From Flavobacteriaceae bacterium (lineage in GTDB: Bacteria; Bacteroidota; Bacteroidia; UKL13-3), in the NCBI GenBank assembly GCA_009693575.1, contig SHWZ01000003.1, positions 1 through 64,000 of the forward strand: a DNA stretch of 64,000 nucleotides, written 5' to 3'. Below, one piece after another: positions 35,902 to 45,281 of this stretch; positions within the stretch are counted from its first letter, which is position 1, and the number at the start of each line of letters is the position of its first letter. The translations under genes and the position numbers were made by a program. The notes beneath the pieces are model-generated. The model saw nothing but the letters and a program-made list of their open reading frames with translations, had not been told where the DNA came from and searched no databases.

Positions 35902-36619
35902 AATACTTATATCTATTTGCTTTTTGGCCTCATTAAGTTTGCAGGCTCAGCAGTTTGTAGGTGGTGGCATCATTGAATTTGAATTCAAAGTGAGTATGCA
36001 CAAACTGATGAAAGAACAATCACCTGAATGGTATGAGAAAATGAAAGACAAAACCCCCAAGTTTGATATTCATTACAACAACCTTTTGTTCAACGACAGC
36101 CAAAGCCTGTTTACTGAAGGCCGTGAACCGGATGTAAAAACACGTAGTTTTTGGTATGGCACTTCTAACGAAAACTACATTTACAACGACTTCAATAAAC
36201 ACACATACACTGCCAGTAAACAAGTATATGAAGAAACCTTTTTGCTCAACGACAGCACCCGAAAAATTGTGTGGAAACTGACCAACGACACCCGCAACAT
36301 TGCTGGCTACGAATGCAAAAAGGCTGTGGGCTGGATGTTTGACACGGTGTATATCGTTGCATTTTATACCGATAAAATCATTTGCCCAGGTGGGCCTGAA
36401 TCCATCACTGGCCTGCCGGGTATGATACTGGGTGCGGCCATCCCTCGAATTTATAGTACCTGGTTTGCCACCAAAGTTGATTTGACCCCCGTAAAAGAGG
36501 GCAGCATCAGAATACCAACCAAGGGCAAAAAAATATCATTCAAGGAGTTACAAATTAAGCTCACCGAAACCTTTAAAGACTGGGGAAAAGGAAGCATGGT
36601 GCTCAGGAGTTTGATTTGA
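35894..36619 (+). CDS. GLPGLI family protein
   Basis: The 241-residue secreted protein has a signal peptide (MNKILISICFLASLSLQAQ) and the family signature SITGLPGMILGAAIP near residue 178. Beta-rich segments precede it (GGGIIEFEFKVSM, WKLTNDTRNIAGYECKKAVG). The frame is open seven codons upstream inside the barrel gene, but the ATG at 35894 directly precedes the signal peptide and gives an ATGAATAA overlap with the upstream stop. GLPGLI proteins are periplasmic or surface proteins of unknown function, usually next to an outer-membrane barrel gene as here. Confidence 0.9.
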   Translation: MNKILISICFLASLSLQAQQFVGGGIIEFEFKVSMHKLMKEQSPEWYEKMKDKTPKFDIHYNNLLFNDSQSLFTEGREPDVKTRSFWYGTSNENYIYNDFNKHTYTASKQVYEETFLLNDSTRKIVWKLTNDTRNIAGYECKKAVGWMFDTVYIVAFYTDKIICPGGPESITGLPGMILGAAIPRIYSTWFATKVDLTPVKEGSIRIPTKGKKISFKELQIKLTETFKDWGKGSMVLRSLI

Positions 36620-36748
36620 ACCAAATTCGTGAACAGCTAGCAACGGTAGAATAATATATTGGGCAAAAAATGATATGGCAAAAAATGATTTTAGCACTTC
36701 ATGCTTGCTCAAAATTTTCAGTTCGACTTGGTAAATCCTATTCATCCC

Positions 36749-36756
36749 CATCTTTG
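36749..36756 (+). promoter_or_regulatory. -7-like box of the hexapeptide acyltransferase gene
   Basis: CATCTTTG, one mismatch to TAnnTTTG, ends seven bases before the ATG at 36764. Confidence 0.4.
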
Positions 36757-36763
36757 CATCCTT

Positions 36764-37312
36764 ATGTCTTTGCTTTCACGATTTTTAAAGGAACATTCCC
36801 TTCGTAAACTTATCACTATACAACTGGAAGAGTATGGCGGTTTTTTGGTACGCGGCCTGCCCGGACTGATGGGTATTTTAGTGAGGGGTGTTTTCTATAA
36901 ACTTACCTTCAAAAAACTGGGACGATTTTCCCTAATCTACCGCAGTGTTCAGCTTACGCATTCATACGGCATCAATGCTGGAAAGAAACTGAGCATATAC
37001 TACAACACAGTGTTGGATGGCCGTGGTGGTATCGAAATTGGCGACAATGTGATGATAGGTCCTAACACAATCATCATGAGTTTCAATCACGACCATATGC
37101 AAACCACGACAGCAATGAACGAAAAGGGAGCCGTTGGTCAGCCTATCATCATCGAAGACAATGTGTGGATAGGAGGCAACGTCAGTATTGTGGGCGGGGT
37201 GCGGATTGGCAAAGGCAGTGTGGTGGCAGCTGGAGCGGTTGTTACCAAAGATGTACCTGCCAATACCATAGTTGGAGGCGTTCCTGCGAAGGTGATTAAG
37301 GAAAGGGTGTAA
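36764..37312 (+). CDS. Hexapeptide-repeat acyltransferase (left-handed beta-helix)
   Basis: The 182-residue protein has an N-terminal helical part (about 1-60). A left-handed beta-helix of hexapeptide repeats follows (IEIGDNVMIGPNTIIMS, IIIEDNVWIGGNVSIVGGVRIGKGSVVAAGAVVTKDVPANTIVGGVPAKVI). The His in FNHDH is likely the catalytic base of the maltose/galactoside O-acetyltransferase class. It probably O-acetylates a sugar in surface polysaccharide or an antibiotic-like small molecule; the acceptor is unknown. The frame is open further upstream, but ATG 36764 fits the -7 box and the usual family N-terminus. No other polysaccharide genes adjoin it. Confidence 0.87.
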   Translation: MSLLSRFLKEHSLRKLITIQLEEYGGFLVRGLPGLMGILVRGVFYKLTFKKLGRFSLIYRSVQLTHSYGINAGKKLSIYYNTVLDGRGGIEIGDNVMIGPNTIIMSFNHDHMQTTTAMNEKGAVGQPIIIEDNVWIGGNVSIVGGVRIGKGSVVAAGAVVTKDVPANTIVGGVPAKVIKERV

Positions 37313-37349
37313 TTTATTGCCTTGTTGGTATCATCAAGTATTTCCTGTT

Positions 37350-38744
37350 TTAGTACCCCAATATATCCATCATGTCCTTGGCTTTTTGCTGCTCTGCAAA
37401 TATTTCATAGCTGAGCTTGCCTTTCTTGTCACAATCTATCAGTAAGTGTCTCGGAGCTGGAATAAGACAATGTTGGATGCCTCCATACCCACCCAACGAT
37501 TCCTGATAAGCCCCTGTATGAAAGAATCCTAGATATAAATCGTCATCACTATGAATCTTGGGCATGAACACTTGGTTTGTATGCGTATCGCTGTTGTAAA
37601 AATCTTGGCTGTCGCAGGTGAGCCCGCCCATGTTGATGCGTTGAAATTCGCGATTCCAGTGGTTCACCGCCATCAAGATAAATTTTTGCCCAATGCCCCA
37701 AGTATCCGGAAGCGTGGTGATGAAACTACTGTCAATCATATACCAAAGTTCCTTGTCGTTCTGCTGCTTTTGGCCCAGTACTTTGAACAATGTAAACCCA
37801 CTTTCGCCAACTGTGAACGAACCAAACTCAGTAAACAACTGCGGCTCAGGCACTCCACGGTCGTTGCAGATATACTTAATGATATATACAATTTGGTCAA
37901 TCATGTATTCGTAATTGTGCTCCACTCCAAGGCTCGTGTATATCGGCATACCTCCACCAATATCGAACCATTCTAGCGTATTACATTCCTCACGCATATC
38001 GCAGTATACAGTAACAAGGCGGGTAAGTTCACTCCAATAAAACGATGTATCTCTGATGCCTGAGTTCACAAAAAAGTGCATCATTTTCAAGGTGAACAAA
38101 GGGTTATCTTTGATGCGTTGGCTATATAACCGGCTTAGTTTTTTGCTGCTAATGCCGAGCCTACTTGTATAAACCGAGAATCCCGGTTCTTCTTCCGTAG
38201 CTATTCGTAGGCCAATGTTCATGGGTACAGTTGCGTGTTCCTCCAGCAAGTCTATTTCATCTGGATTGTCAAGCACACACACCAAATTTGTGAAGCCCAT
38301 TTTAACCAATTCCACCATGCCTTTCACATACGCTTCTGTTTTATATCCGTTGCAAATAATGAATTTGGTTTTAAGCAACTTTTTCTTTTTGTATAAACTC
38401 TTTATTATCTCCAAATCAAAAGCACTCGAGGTTTCAATGTCAGTATGATTTTTCAGGCATTGGTTTAACACAAAACTAAAATGACTACTTTTGGTGCAGT
38501 AGCAATAATGGTAACTGTTTTTGTACCCATGCTTATCAATGGCTTGTGCAAAAAGCTCACGTGCCTTCGTTATCTGCGAACTTATCTTAGGTAGGTAAGA
38601 AACTTTTAGTGGTGTTCCGTATTTGCCAATCAAATCCATCAAGTCAATGCCTTGAAAATGGAGGCTACCGGCCTTGGCTTGAAACCCATGGCGGGGGAAG
38701 AAAAAAGTCTGCTCTACGAGGTCAATGTACTTGTTCTTTATCAT
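37350..38744 (-). CDS. speA: Arginine decarboxylase (PLP fold III, short Bacteroidota form)
   Basis: The 464-residue PLP enzyme of the alanine-racemase fold converts arginine to agmatine for polyamine synthesis. The Schiff-base Lys lies in YCTKSSHFS (Lys85). The Gly-rich phosphate-binding loop is [11 protein letters not shown], and the C-terminal beta domain contains [16 protein letters not shown] and [17 protein letters not shown]. At 464 residues it is far shorter than E. coli SpeA (about 658) and matches the compact Bacteroidota type. No agmatinase or agmatine deiminase gene is adjacent. Its start region overlaps only non-coding leader of the divergent thrS gene. Confidence 0.78.
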   Translation of the reverse strand: MIKNKYIDLVEQTFFFPRHGFQAKAGSLHFQGIDLMDLIGKYGTPLKVSYLPKISSQITKARELFAQAIDKHGYKNSYHYCYCTKSSHFSFVLNQCLKNHTDIETSSAFDLEIIKSLYKKKKLLKTKFIICNGYKTEAYVKGMVELVKMGFTNLVCVLDNPDEIDLLEEHATVPMNIGLRIATEEEPGFSVYTSRLGISSKKLSRLYSQRIKDNPLFTLKMMHFFVNSGIRDTSFYWSELTRLVTVYCDMREECNTLEWFDIGGGMPIYTSLGVEHNYEYMIDQIVYIIKYICNDRGVPEPQLFTEFGSFTVGESGFTLFKVLGQKQQNDKELWYMIDSSFITTLPDTWGIGQKFILMAVNHWNREFQRINMGGLTCDSQDFYNSDTHTNQVFMPKIHSDDDLYLGFFHTGAYQESLGGYGGIQHCLIPAPRHLLIDCDKKGKLSYEIFAEQQKAKDMMDILGY

Positions 38745-38798
38745 TCGTGCCGCAATATTATCTACTGAGGGTTTAGGAATCGTAAAGAAAATTCAGGC

Positions 38799-38806
38799 TA
38801 CCTTTG
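38799..38806 (+). promoter_or_regulatory. -7 promoter box of thrS
   Basis: TACCTTTG, exact TAnnTTTG match, ends eight bases before the ATG at 38815. The mRNA leader would be only a few bases long. Confidence 0.65.
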
Positions 38807-38814
38807 CCGCCATT

Positions 38815-40746
38815 ATGATAAATATTACCCTGCCCGACGGGTCGGTTCGTTCGTATGAATCAGGCATCAGCGGGCTCGACATTGCAAAATCCATTAGCGA
38901 AGGACTTGCCCGAAACGTGCTTGCCGCCGAAGTGGATGGCCAGGTGTGGGATGCCACCCGCCCCATCAATGCTGATGCAAACGTAAAACTCCTCACTTGG
39001 AACGATGACAATGGTAAAAGCACCTTCTGGCATTCTTCAGCCCACTTAATGGCAGAGGCTTTGGAGGAGCATTTCCCTGGGATGAAATTTGCCATTGGCC
39101 CACCCATCGAACGTGGTTTTTACTACGATGTTGACCCAGGGGATACAATTATCAGCAGTGACGATTTTAAGAAGATTGAAGACAAAATGCTGGAGTTGGC
39201 CAAAGTTGCAAATACATTCAACCGCAGCGAGGTGAGCAAGGCCGATGCCCTTAAATATTTTACCAAAAAAGGGGACGAGTACAAACTAGAACTGATAGAG
39301 GGGTTAGAGGACGGACAGATAACCTTTTATCAGCAAGGGAATTTCACCGACCTATGCCGAGGACCACATATTCCAAACACGAGCTTTGTAAAAGCAGTAA
39401 AGCTATTGACGGTAGCAGGAGCCTATTGGCGTGGTGATGAAAAACGCAAACAACTAACCCGTATTTATGCTATCACTTTCCCTAAAAAATCAGAACTCGA
39501 TGAATATTTAGTGTTTTTGGAAGAGGCAAAAAAACGTGACCACAGAAAAATAGGCAAAGAGATGGAACTTTTTGCTTTTAGTGAGAAAGTTGGTGGTGGC
39601 TTGCCACTATGGTTGCCAAAAGGAACAGCGGTGCGAGAACGCCTTGAACGTTTCATGCGTGATGCCCAAATAAAAGCTGGTTACTTGCCTGTAATCACCC
39701 CGCACATTGGAAGTAAAAAGCTATACGAAACCAGCGGCCACTGGGACAAATACGGGGCAGACAGCTTTCAGCCGATACACACACCCAATGAAGACGAGCT
39801 ATTCATGCTTAAACCCATGAACTGCCCTCACCATTGCGAAATTTATAAAACCAAGCCAAGAAGCTACAGAGATCTTCCACTTCGGTTTGCAGAATTTGGC
39901 ACTGTATATCGGTATGAACAAAGTGGAGAGCTCAACGGATTGACGAGGGTACGTGGATTCACACAAGATGACGCCCACCTTTTTTGCCGACCCGACCAGA
40001 TAAAAGAAGAGTTCATCAAAGTGATTGACCTTGTAATTGAGGTTTTGGCCAAACTCAAATTCGATAAATTTACTGCCCAGATATCGCTTCGCCACCAAAC
40101 CGACCGAGCAAAATATTTAGGCACTGAAGAAAACTGGGAGAAAGCGGAAAATGCAATCATTGAGGCTAGTGCAGAAAAAGGATTGCCAACTGTGACTGTT
40201 TATAATGAAGCAGCTTTCTACGGGCCTAAGCTTGATTTTATGGTGAAGGATGCACTTGGCCGAAGCTGGCAGTTGGGAACTATACAAGTGGACTACAATC
40301 TGCCTGAGCGATTTGAGTTGGAATATGTGGGTGCCGATAACCAAAAGCACCGACCCGTGATGATACATCGTGCTCCATTCGGTTCGCTTGAACGATTTAT
40401 CGGGGTTTTAATAGAACACTGTGCCGGGAACTTCCCGCTGTGGCTCACTCCCGACCAAGTTGCAGTACTCCCGATTTCAGATAAGTTTGAGGATTATGCA
40501 CAAAAAGTTTTTAATTTGTTGAAAATTGCCGATATTCGCGGCTTCGTAGACAGTCGTAACGAAAAGATAGGAAGGAAGATTAGAGACGCTGAGGTTCAGA
40601 AAGTTCCATTCATGCTAATCGTAGGTGAACAGGAGGAAAATGATGAGCAAGTGGCCGTTCGCAAGCATGGACACGGCGATTTAGGCAAACTAAGCATCCC
40701 CGATTTTGTAAAAACACTGAACGAAGAGATATCAAAAAATAACTAA
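38815..40746 (+). CDS. thrS: Threonine-tRNA ligase
   Basis: The 643-residue class II synthetase is complete. It has a TGS domain ([21 protein letters not shown]), the editing/SAD domain with the zinc-type [13 protein letters not shown] and [11 protein letters not shown], the catalytic core with [14 protein letters not shown] and [23 protein letters not shown], and a C-terminal anticodon-binding domain ([34 protein letters not shown]). The frame is open 30 codons further upstream, across the start of the divergent arginine decarboxylase gene, but ATG 38815 matches the family N-terminus and the -7 box. It heads the thrS-infC-rpmI-rplT group. Confidence 0.97.
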   Translation: MINITLPDGSVRSYESGISGLDIAKSISEGLARNVLAAEVDGQVWDATRPINADANVKLLTWNDDNGKSTFWHSSAHLMAEALEEHFPGMKFAIGPPIERGFYYDVDPGDTIISSDDFKKIEDKMLELAKVANTFNRSEVSKADALKYFTKKGDEYKLELIEGLEDGQITFYQQGNFTDLCRGPHIPNTSFVKAVKLLTVAGAYWRGDEKRKQLTRIYAITFPKKSELDEYLVFLEEAKKRDHRKIGKEMELFAFSEKVGGGLPLWLPKGTAVRERLERFMRDAQIKAGYLPVITPHIGSKKLYETSGHWDKYGADSFQPIHTPNEDELFMLKPMNCPHHCEIYKTKPRSYRDLPLRFAEFGTVYRYEQSGELNGLTRVRGFTQDDAHLFCRPDQIKEEFIKVIDLVIEVLAKLKFDKFTAQISLRHQTDRAKYLGTEENWEKAENAIIEASAEKGLPTVTVYNEAAFYGPKLDFMVKDALGRSWQLGTIQVDYNLPERFELEYVGADNQKHRPVMIHRAPFGSLERFIGVLIEHCAGNFPLWLTPDQVAVLPISDKFEDYAQKVFNLLKIADIRGFVDSRNEKIGRKIRDAEVQKVPFMLIVGEQEENDEQVAVRKHGHGDLGKLSIPDFVKTLNEEISKNN

Positions 40747-40770
40747 GCAAAAAGGAGAACCAAAGACCGA

Positions 40771-41322
40771 GTGAGTGCACCATACATCCGCCGGATGCCC
40801 CCAAAACGGGAAGACGAGCATCGTATAAATGAAAAAATAAGGAACGTAGCTGAAGTAAGGTTGGTGGGCGAAAATGTTACAGTAGGTGTTTACCCCTTTG
40901 TCAAAGCATTAGCCATAGCCGACGACTTGGAGCTGGACTTGGTAGAGATTTCACCCAATGCCACTCCCCCTGTGTGCAAAGTTGTTGACTATAAAAAGTT
41001 CTTGTACGAGCAGAAGAAGAAACAGAAAGAAATAAAGGCTCATGCTGCCAAAAACGTGGTGAAAGAAATACGTTTTGGTCCAAACACCGACGAGCATGAC
41101 TTCAATTTCAAAGTGAACCATGCCAAAGCGTTTTTAGATGATGGAAGCAAAGTGAGGGCTTACGTGTTTTTCAGGGGACGTAGCATCGTGTACAAGGAGA
41201 GAGGAGAAGTGTTACTGTTGCAGTTTGCACAAGCCCTAGCAGAACAGGGCAAGGTGGAACAACTACCCAAACTTGAAGGAAAGAAAATGTTTCTACTGCT
41301 TGCACCTAAAGCGAAAAAGTAA
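40771..41322 (+). CDS. infC: Translation initiation factor IF-3 (GTG start)
   Basis: The 183-residue IF-3 binds the 30S subunit and controls start-codon fidelity. It shows [70 protein letters not shown] and [18 protein letters not shown]. The GTG at 40771 is preceded at 13 bases by AAAGGAG, one of the few clear Shine-Dalgarno-like sequences in the window; an ATG at 40795 is the alternative. A non-ATG infC start is common and can allow IF-3 to repress its own synthesis. It follows thrS by 24 bases. Confidence 0.96.
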   Translation: MSAPYIRRMPPKREDEHRINEKIRNVAEVRLVGENVTVGVYPFVKALAIADDLELDLVEISPNATPPVCKVVDYKKFLYEQKKKQKEIKAHAAKNVVKEIRFGPNTDEHDFNFKVNHAKAFLDDGSKVRAYVFFRGRSIVYKERGEVLLLQFAQALAEQGKVEQLPKLEGKKMFLLLAPKAKK

Positions 41323-41442
41323 AAGAGTAAAGTATAATAATAAATTGAGTAAAGTAGTTGAATTGTAAAGAAGAATGAGGATATCCATATTCGCCATTTC
41401 ACTTAATTCAACATTTTAGACCACCCCAAACACACCAAAGCA

Positions 41443-41643
41443 ATGCCAAAGCAAAAGACCAACTCAGGAGCCAAGAAACGTTTCTCACTCACCGGAACAG
41501 GTAAAGTAAAAAGGCAACACGCCTATAAGAGTCATATCCTGACCAAGAAATCAACCAAACGCAAACGTGGACTTACACACTCAGGCTTGGTGCACGACAC
41601 CGACATGAGCCGTGTGAAGCAGATGCTTTGCTTGGGAAAATAA
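41443..41643 (+). CDS. rpmI: 50S ribosomal protein L35
   Basis: The 66-residue, strongly basic protein begins [20 protein letters not shown] and contains [20 protein letters not shown], the standard L35 sequence and length. It lies 120 bases after infC; the gap is AT-rich and shows no recognised leader structure. Confidence 0.97.
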   Translation: MPKQKTNSGAKKRFSLTGTGKVKRQHAYKSHILTKKSTKRKRGLTHSGLVHDTDMSRVKQMLCLGK

Positions 41644-41655
41644 GTTCGTCGTGGT

Positions 41656-41685
41656 CTTACCCTTCCCTCTACAAAGGAGAGGGTG
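41656..41685 (+). repeat. GC-rich palindromic interspersed repeat, copy B
   Basis: CTTACCCTT followed by CCCTCT-acaaagg-AGAGGG has the same layout as copy A at 13864, with some divergence. It lies between rpmI and rplT. Confidence 0.6.
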
Positions 41686-41806
41686 AAACAACAGAACAAT
41701 ACTTCCATCTCCCCGCTTCCAACCAATAAGCAATCTTTAACCGGATAAAGGCTAACAAGAGCAGGCCAGTGAGCCAGCCGCCTCATCCACAAAACCAAAC
41801 AAATAA

Positions 41807-42151
41807 ATGCCAAGATCAGTAAATCATGCAGCATCAAGAGCCAGAAGGAAAAAAATCCTAAAAATGGCCAAAGGCTATTGGGGAGCACGTAAAAACGTGT
41901 GGACTATTGCCCTCAACGCAGTCGAAAAAGGACTTCAGTACGCATACCGCGACCGCAAAACCAAGAAACGCAACTTCCGTAACCTATGGGTAGCCCGTAT
42001 CAATGCCGGTGCTCGTCAGCATGGCATGAGCTACAGCGTATTCATGGGCAAAGTGCACAAAAAAGGGCTAGAGATAAACCGCAAGGTGCTTGCCGACTTA
42101 GCTATGAACCACCCCGATGCTTTCAAGGCTGTGGTGGATGCAGTAAACTAA
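41807..42151 (+). CDS. rplT: 50S ribosomal protein L20
   Basis: The 114-residue protein begins [20 protein letters not shown] and contains [39 protein letters not shown] and the [20 protein letters not shown] helix typical of L20. In many bacteria L20 binds its own operon mRNA; no such site was recognised here. It is the last gene of the thrS-infC-rpmI-rplT group and is followed by two terminators. Confidence 0.97.
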   Translation: MPRSVNHAASRARRKKILKMAKGYWGARKNVWTIALNAVEKGLQYAYRDRKTKKRNFRNLWVARINAGARQHGMSYSVFMGKVHKKGLEINRKVLADLAMNHPDAFKAVVDAVN

Positions 42152-42168
42152 TTGGGTGTGTTGGCATT

Positions 42169-42192
42169 GTCACCCTGAGCGAAGTCGAAAGG
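42169..42192 (+). repeat. Short interspersed element (GTCACCCTGAGCGAAGTCGA type)
   Basis: The motif GTCACCCTGAGCGAAGTCGA resembles a short repeat I recall as recurring between genes in many Bacteroidota genomes. Only one copy is seen in this window, so its repetitive nature rests on recollection, not on this sequence. Confidence 0.4.
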
Positions 42193-42216
42193 TTGCCAAA
42201 TATCACCAACGAAATT

Positions 42217-42240
42217 GTGGCCGCAAGGCCACTTTTTTTT
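42217..42240 (+). terminator. First of two back-to-back terminators after rplT
   Basis: Perfect 6-bp stem GTGGCC/GGCCAC closed by a GCAA tetraloop and followed by eight T. Confidence 0.92.
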
Positions 42241-42277
42241 CTCCCCGTCTCTTTGTTGAGGCGGGGAGTTTTGTTTT
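42241..42277 (+). terminator. Second of two back-to-back terminators after rplT
   Basis: An 11-bp stem CTCCCCGTCTC/GAGGCGGGGAG (one G-T pair) with a six-base loop, followed by TTTTGTTTT. It begins on the base after the first terminator's T run. Confidence 0.92.
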
Positions 42278-42337
42278 GGAAATTGAGGAGATTTACATTC
42301 CCAAATCTTCATATCGTACTATCATCAAATCACTTCC

Positions 42338-42345
42338 TACCTTTG
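42338..42345 (+). promoter_or_regulatory. -7 promoter box of the zinc-ribbon ORF / GH92 pair
   Basis: TACCTTTG, exact consensus, ends four bases before the ATG at 42350. Transcription should start at or next to the start codon. Confidence 0.65.
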
Positions 42346-42349
42346 CCCA

Positions 42350-42493
42350 ATGCCAACCTGCGGATACACCTGCCCCCAATGTGAAGGACGTGGCCACACG
42401 GCTGATGGAGAGGTATGCGATTGGTGTACCGTGACTGAAGAAAAACCCAAAGAGGCAACAAACGAAATTGGCGACACAACCGCAAATGAATAA
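42350..42493 (+). CDS. Small zinc-ribbon-like protein, 47 aa
   Basis: The 47-residue ORF begins MPTCGYTCPQCEGRGHTADG and continues EVCDWCTVTEEKPKE, with five Cys. Two CxxC pairs (Cys8/Cys11 and Cys23/Cys26) could hold one zinc. CPQCEGRGH also resembles the CxxCxGxG repeat of DnaJ. It is preceded by two terminators and an exact -7 box four bases before the ATG. Its stop overlaps the GH92 start as ATGAATAA, so it looks like a real leader gene. The function is unknown; it might bind nucleic acid or protein, or only couple translation of the mannosidase. Confidence 0.72.
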   Translation: MPTCGYTCPQCEGRGHTADGEVCDWCTVTEEKPKEATNEIGDTTANE

Positions 42494-45281
42494 AAGTATG
42501 AAGTACTCAATAAAAATCGGGTTGAGGATTTTGTTATTCCTAATTCCTAATTTTGGATTCTTAATTCCTTCCGTCGCCCAATTCACCCAATACGTCAACC
42601 CATTCATCGGCACTGGTGGACATGGGCATACCTTCCCTGGGGCGGTTACTCCGTTTGGGATGGTGGCTTTGAGTCCGGATACGCGGATTGATGGCAGTTG
42701 GGATGGATGCAGCGGCTATCATTATGATGATTCGTTGATATATGGCTTCTCGCATACGCATCTAAGTGGCACGGGCTGCAGCGATTTGGGTGATGTGGCT
42801 TTTCTTCCGATGTTTGGTAATTCTCCAAACATTTTCGCCTACATGCAGGATACATTTCGGGTGGAATTTTCTCATAAAAACGAGGAAGCAAAGGCAGGTT
42901 ATTACAGGGTGCAAATGGACAACGGCATCAAGGTGGAACTTACTGCTAGCCAACGGGTAGGGTTTCAACGGTATGGCTACACAAAAGATGGATACTCATT
43001 GGTGATTCTGAACCTGAAACATAGGGATGAATTGCTGGAAGGAAGACTGATAAAAATAAACAACCAAACCTACAAAGGGCTGAGGCGGAGCAAGGCCTGG
43101 GCAAAAAACCAAAGTGCATATTTCTGTTTCAACCTGAGCAAAGACCCTGAGCAGGCTATGATAACCAAAGACGAAAAAGGCAACGATGCATTGCTGTATA
43201 TGCTTTTCAAAGTGCGGGCTGGGGAAAATATTCTGATCAAGACCGGCATCTCAGCCGTGGACGAAGAAGGAGCGGAACTGAACCTGAATACCGAAATCCC
43301 CCATTGGGACTTTGAAAAAACAAAAAAAGAAGCCGAAGCAACTTGGAACAAGGAGTTGAGTTGCATTGATGTGTTATCATCTCCGCTCTCCTTTGGAAAG
43401 GGGTCGGAGGTGAGGCCAAAGAATATTCCCTCTCTGGGGGATTTAGAGAAGTTTACCATCTTCTACACCGCTATCTACCACTGCTTTATCCACCCAAGTA
43501 TATATAACGATGTGGACCACCGCTACCGTGGGCGTGACAACCAAATACATACAGCAGAAGGTTTCGATTATTATACCGTTTTCTCCTTGTGGGATACTTA
43601 CAGGGCTTTGCATCCTTTGTTCAACATTGTACAGCGTAAACGCAATTTGGATTTCATCAAAACCTTTTTGGCACAATACGACCAAGTGGGTAGGCTTCCC
43701 GTATGGGAACTCTGGGGCAACGAAACCGATTGCATGATTGGCTACCATGCGGTGAGTGTGATTACTGATGCTTACGTTCATGGAATACGAGATTTTGATG
43801 TAGTGAAAGCCCGTAGAGCAATGTATAGCATAGCCAACAGCAATTGGGCAGGTATAGCTATTTATAGAAAGAAAGGATATTTGGAAGTGGATGATGAACC
43901 TGAATCGGTTAGTAAGACTTTGGAGTATAGTTATGATGATTGGTGTATTGATAATTTTGTAGCCTACACTAGTGAAGGAGGACGGGTTGAGAGTAACAAC
44001 ACAGAAAGTTTCTATAATGCCCGCAACCTATATGATGCAGAAAACAAATTTTTCAGACCACGAAAAAATGGAGGGTGGTTAAAGCCATTCGACCCACGAG
44101 AAGTGAATAATCAGTATACTGAAGCCAATGGCTGGCAGTACACTTTTGCTACGCCACACTTGCTTCAATACGTTGATACAACACTCTTGGATAGCCTGTT
44201 TTCTGCGAACACTCAAACTACTGGAAGAACCCAGTCGGACATCAGCGGAATGATAGGCCAGTATGCCCACGGCAACGAGCCTAGCCATCACATTGCATTT
44301 CTTTATTCAGTATTAGGGCATCCAGAAAAGACAGATAGTATCGTTAAATATATCCAAAATAATTTCTATAAGAACACCCCTGACGGATTGATAGGAAACG
44401 AAGATTGCGGCCAAATGAGTGCTTGGTATGTGTGGGCGGCTTTGGGCAAATATCCTGTGACTCCAGGAACCATGACGTATGGTGATTGTAACCCAATTTT
44501 TCGAGTACAGAAATTTGACTCTTTGCAAGCGTTCAAATGGCAACTTAGACCATGGATGCCGCCAGTGGACGAAAATCTGCCAATCATAATTGATGACGGC
44601 GGTCAAATATTTCGTTCAAGTCTTACCATATCAATCAAATATTTAGGCTCGAATCGAGGGGTTAAATGTGAAGTGGAATACGATGACAAAAGCAGAGGAA
44701 AAATGAAGTTTGAGTACACAAAACCATTTACAATATTTGCATCTGCCACGGTGACCGCAAGTGGGTCTTATAAAAATAAACAATCTGTTGCTCACTTCTA
44801 CAAAATTCCCAACGACTATACAACAACCTTAATTTCAACTCCCCGAAAACTATACACGGAGCATGGTGGTCAAACACTGACGGATGGACTGAGAGGTAGC
44901 AAAGAATGGCGAAAAGGCAGGTGGCTCGGCTTTCAATACGAAGATTTTGAAGCAATAATTGATTTGAAAGAAATGAAGAGGGTGAGGAGGGTTGCCATTG
45001 GCTGCTTGCAAGACAGCCGTTCATGGATTTTGATTCCCAATCAAATCACGGTGGAGTATTCTACAAATGGTAAGCGGTTTCGACCATTGGGTAGCATAGT
45101 AACTGATGTAGCAGACACTACCACCGATGTTGTCATCAAAGATTTTGAAGTTCAACTGCTCAAACAAGTGAAAGCAAAATACATAAAAGTAAAAGCTACC
45201 AACTACGGCAAACTCCCAGCTTGGCATCCCGGCAAGGGTGATGAAGCCCTTATTTTTATTGATGAAATAAAAGTCGAGTAG
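42486..45281 (+). CDS. GH92 family alpha-mannosidase, secreted, with C-terminal discoidin-like domain
   Basis: The 931-residue protein has a signal peptide (MKYSIKIGLRILLFLIPNFGFLIPSVAQ). A GH92 two-domain catalytic part follows: YVNPFIGTGGHGHTFPGAV, GFSHTHLSGTGCSDLGD, IYNDVDHRYRGRDNQIH, PVWELWGNETDCMIGYH, and the catalytic-acid region GLIGNEDCGQMSAWYVWAAL. GH92 enzymes are Ca2+-dependent exo-alpha-mannosidases acting on N-glycans or other mannosides. The C-terminal ~140 residues look like an F5/8 type C carbohydrate-binding domain (GLRGSKEWRKGRWLGFQ ... IFIDEIKVE). Starts at 42486 or 42498 are possible. About 22 extra residues near 297-319 derive from a palindromic repeat. No SusC/SusD pair is adjacent. 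Confidence 0.93.
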   Translation: MNKSMKYSIKIGLRILLFLIPNFGFLIPSVAQFTQYVNPFIGTGGHGHTFPGAVTPFGMVALSPDTRIDGSWDGCSGYHYDDSLIYGFSHTHLSGTGCSDLGDVAFLPMFGNSPNIFAYMQDTFRVEFSHKNEEAKAGYYRVQMDNGIKVELTASQRVGFQRYGYTKDGYSLVILNLKHRDELLEGRLIKINNQTYKGLRRSKAWAKNQSAYFCFNLSKDPEQAMITKDEKGNDALLYMLFKVRAGENILIKTGISAVDEEGAELNLNTEIPHWDFEKTKKEAEATWNKELSCIDVLSSPLSFGKGSEVRPKNIPSLGDLEKFTIFYTAIYHCFIHPSIYNDVDHRYRGRDNQIHTAEGFDYYTVFSLWDTYRALHPLFNIVQRKRNLDFIKTFLAQYDQVGRLPVWELWGNETDCMIGYHAVSVITDAYVHGIRDFDVVKARRAMYSIANSNWAGIAIYRKKGYLEVDDEPESVSKTLEYSYDDWCIDNFVAYTSEGGRVESNNTESFYNARNLYDAENKFFRPRKNGGWLKPFDPREVNNQYTEANGWQYTFATPHLLQYVDTTLLDSLFSANTQTTGRTQSDISGMIGQYAHGNEPSHHIAFLYSVLGHPEKTDSIVKYIQNNFYKNTPDGLIGNEDCGQMSAWYVWAALGKYPVTPGTMTYGDCNPIFRVQKFDSLQAFKWQLRPWMPPVDENLPIIIDDGGQIFRSSLTISIKYLGSNRGVKCEVEYDDKSRGKMKFEYTKPFTIFASATVTASGSYKNKQSVAHFYKIPNDYTTTLISTPRKLYTEHGGQTLTDGLRGSKEWRKGRWLGFQYEDFEAIIDLKEMKRVRRVAIGCLQDSRSWILIPNQITVEYSTNGKRFRPLGSIVTDVADTTTDVVIKDFEVQLLKQVKAKYIKVKATNYGKLPAWHPGKGDEALIFIDEIKVE
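43381..43417 (-). repeat. GC-rich palindromic repeat inserted in frame in the GH92 gene, copy C
   Basis: Read on the minus strand it is CCTCACCTCCGACCCCTTTC followed by CAAAGGAGAGCGGAG. It aligns base for base with copy A at 13864, with a few substitutions and one extra base. It lies inside the GH92 reading frame without breaking it and encodes roughly PLSFGKGSEVRPK. Confidence 0.75.

Noticed and set aside
36658-36690. Direct repeat GGCAAAAAATGAT in two copies
   Set aside because: Short, AT-rich and isolated; it is likely chance or slippage and not an operator.
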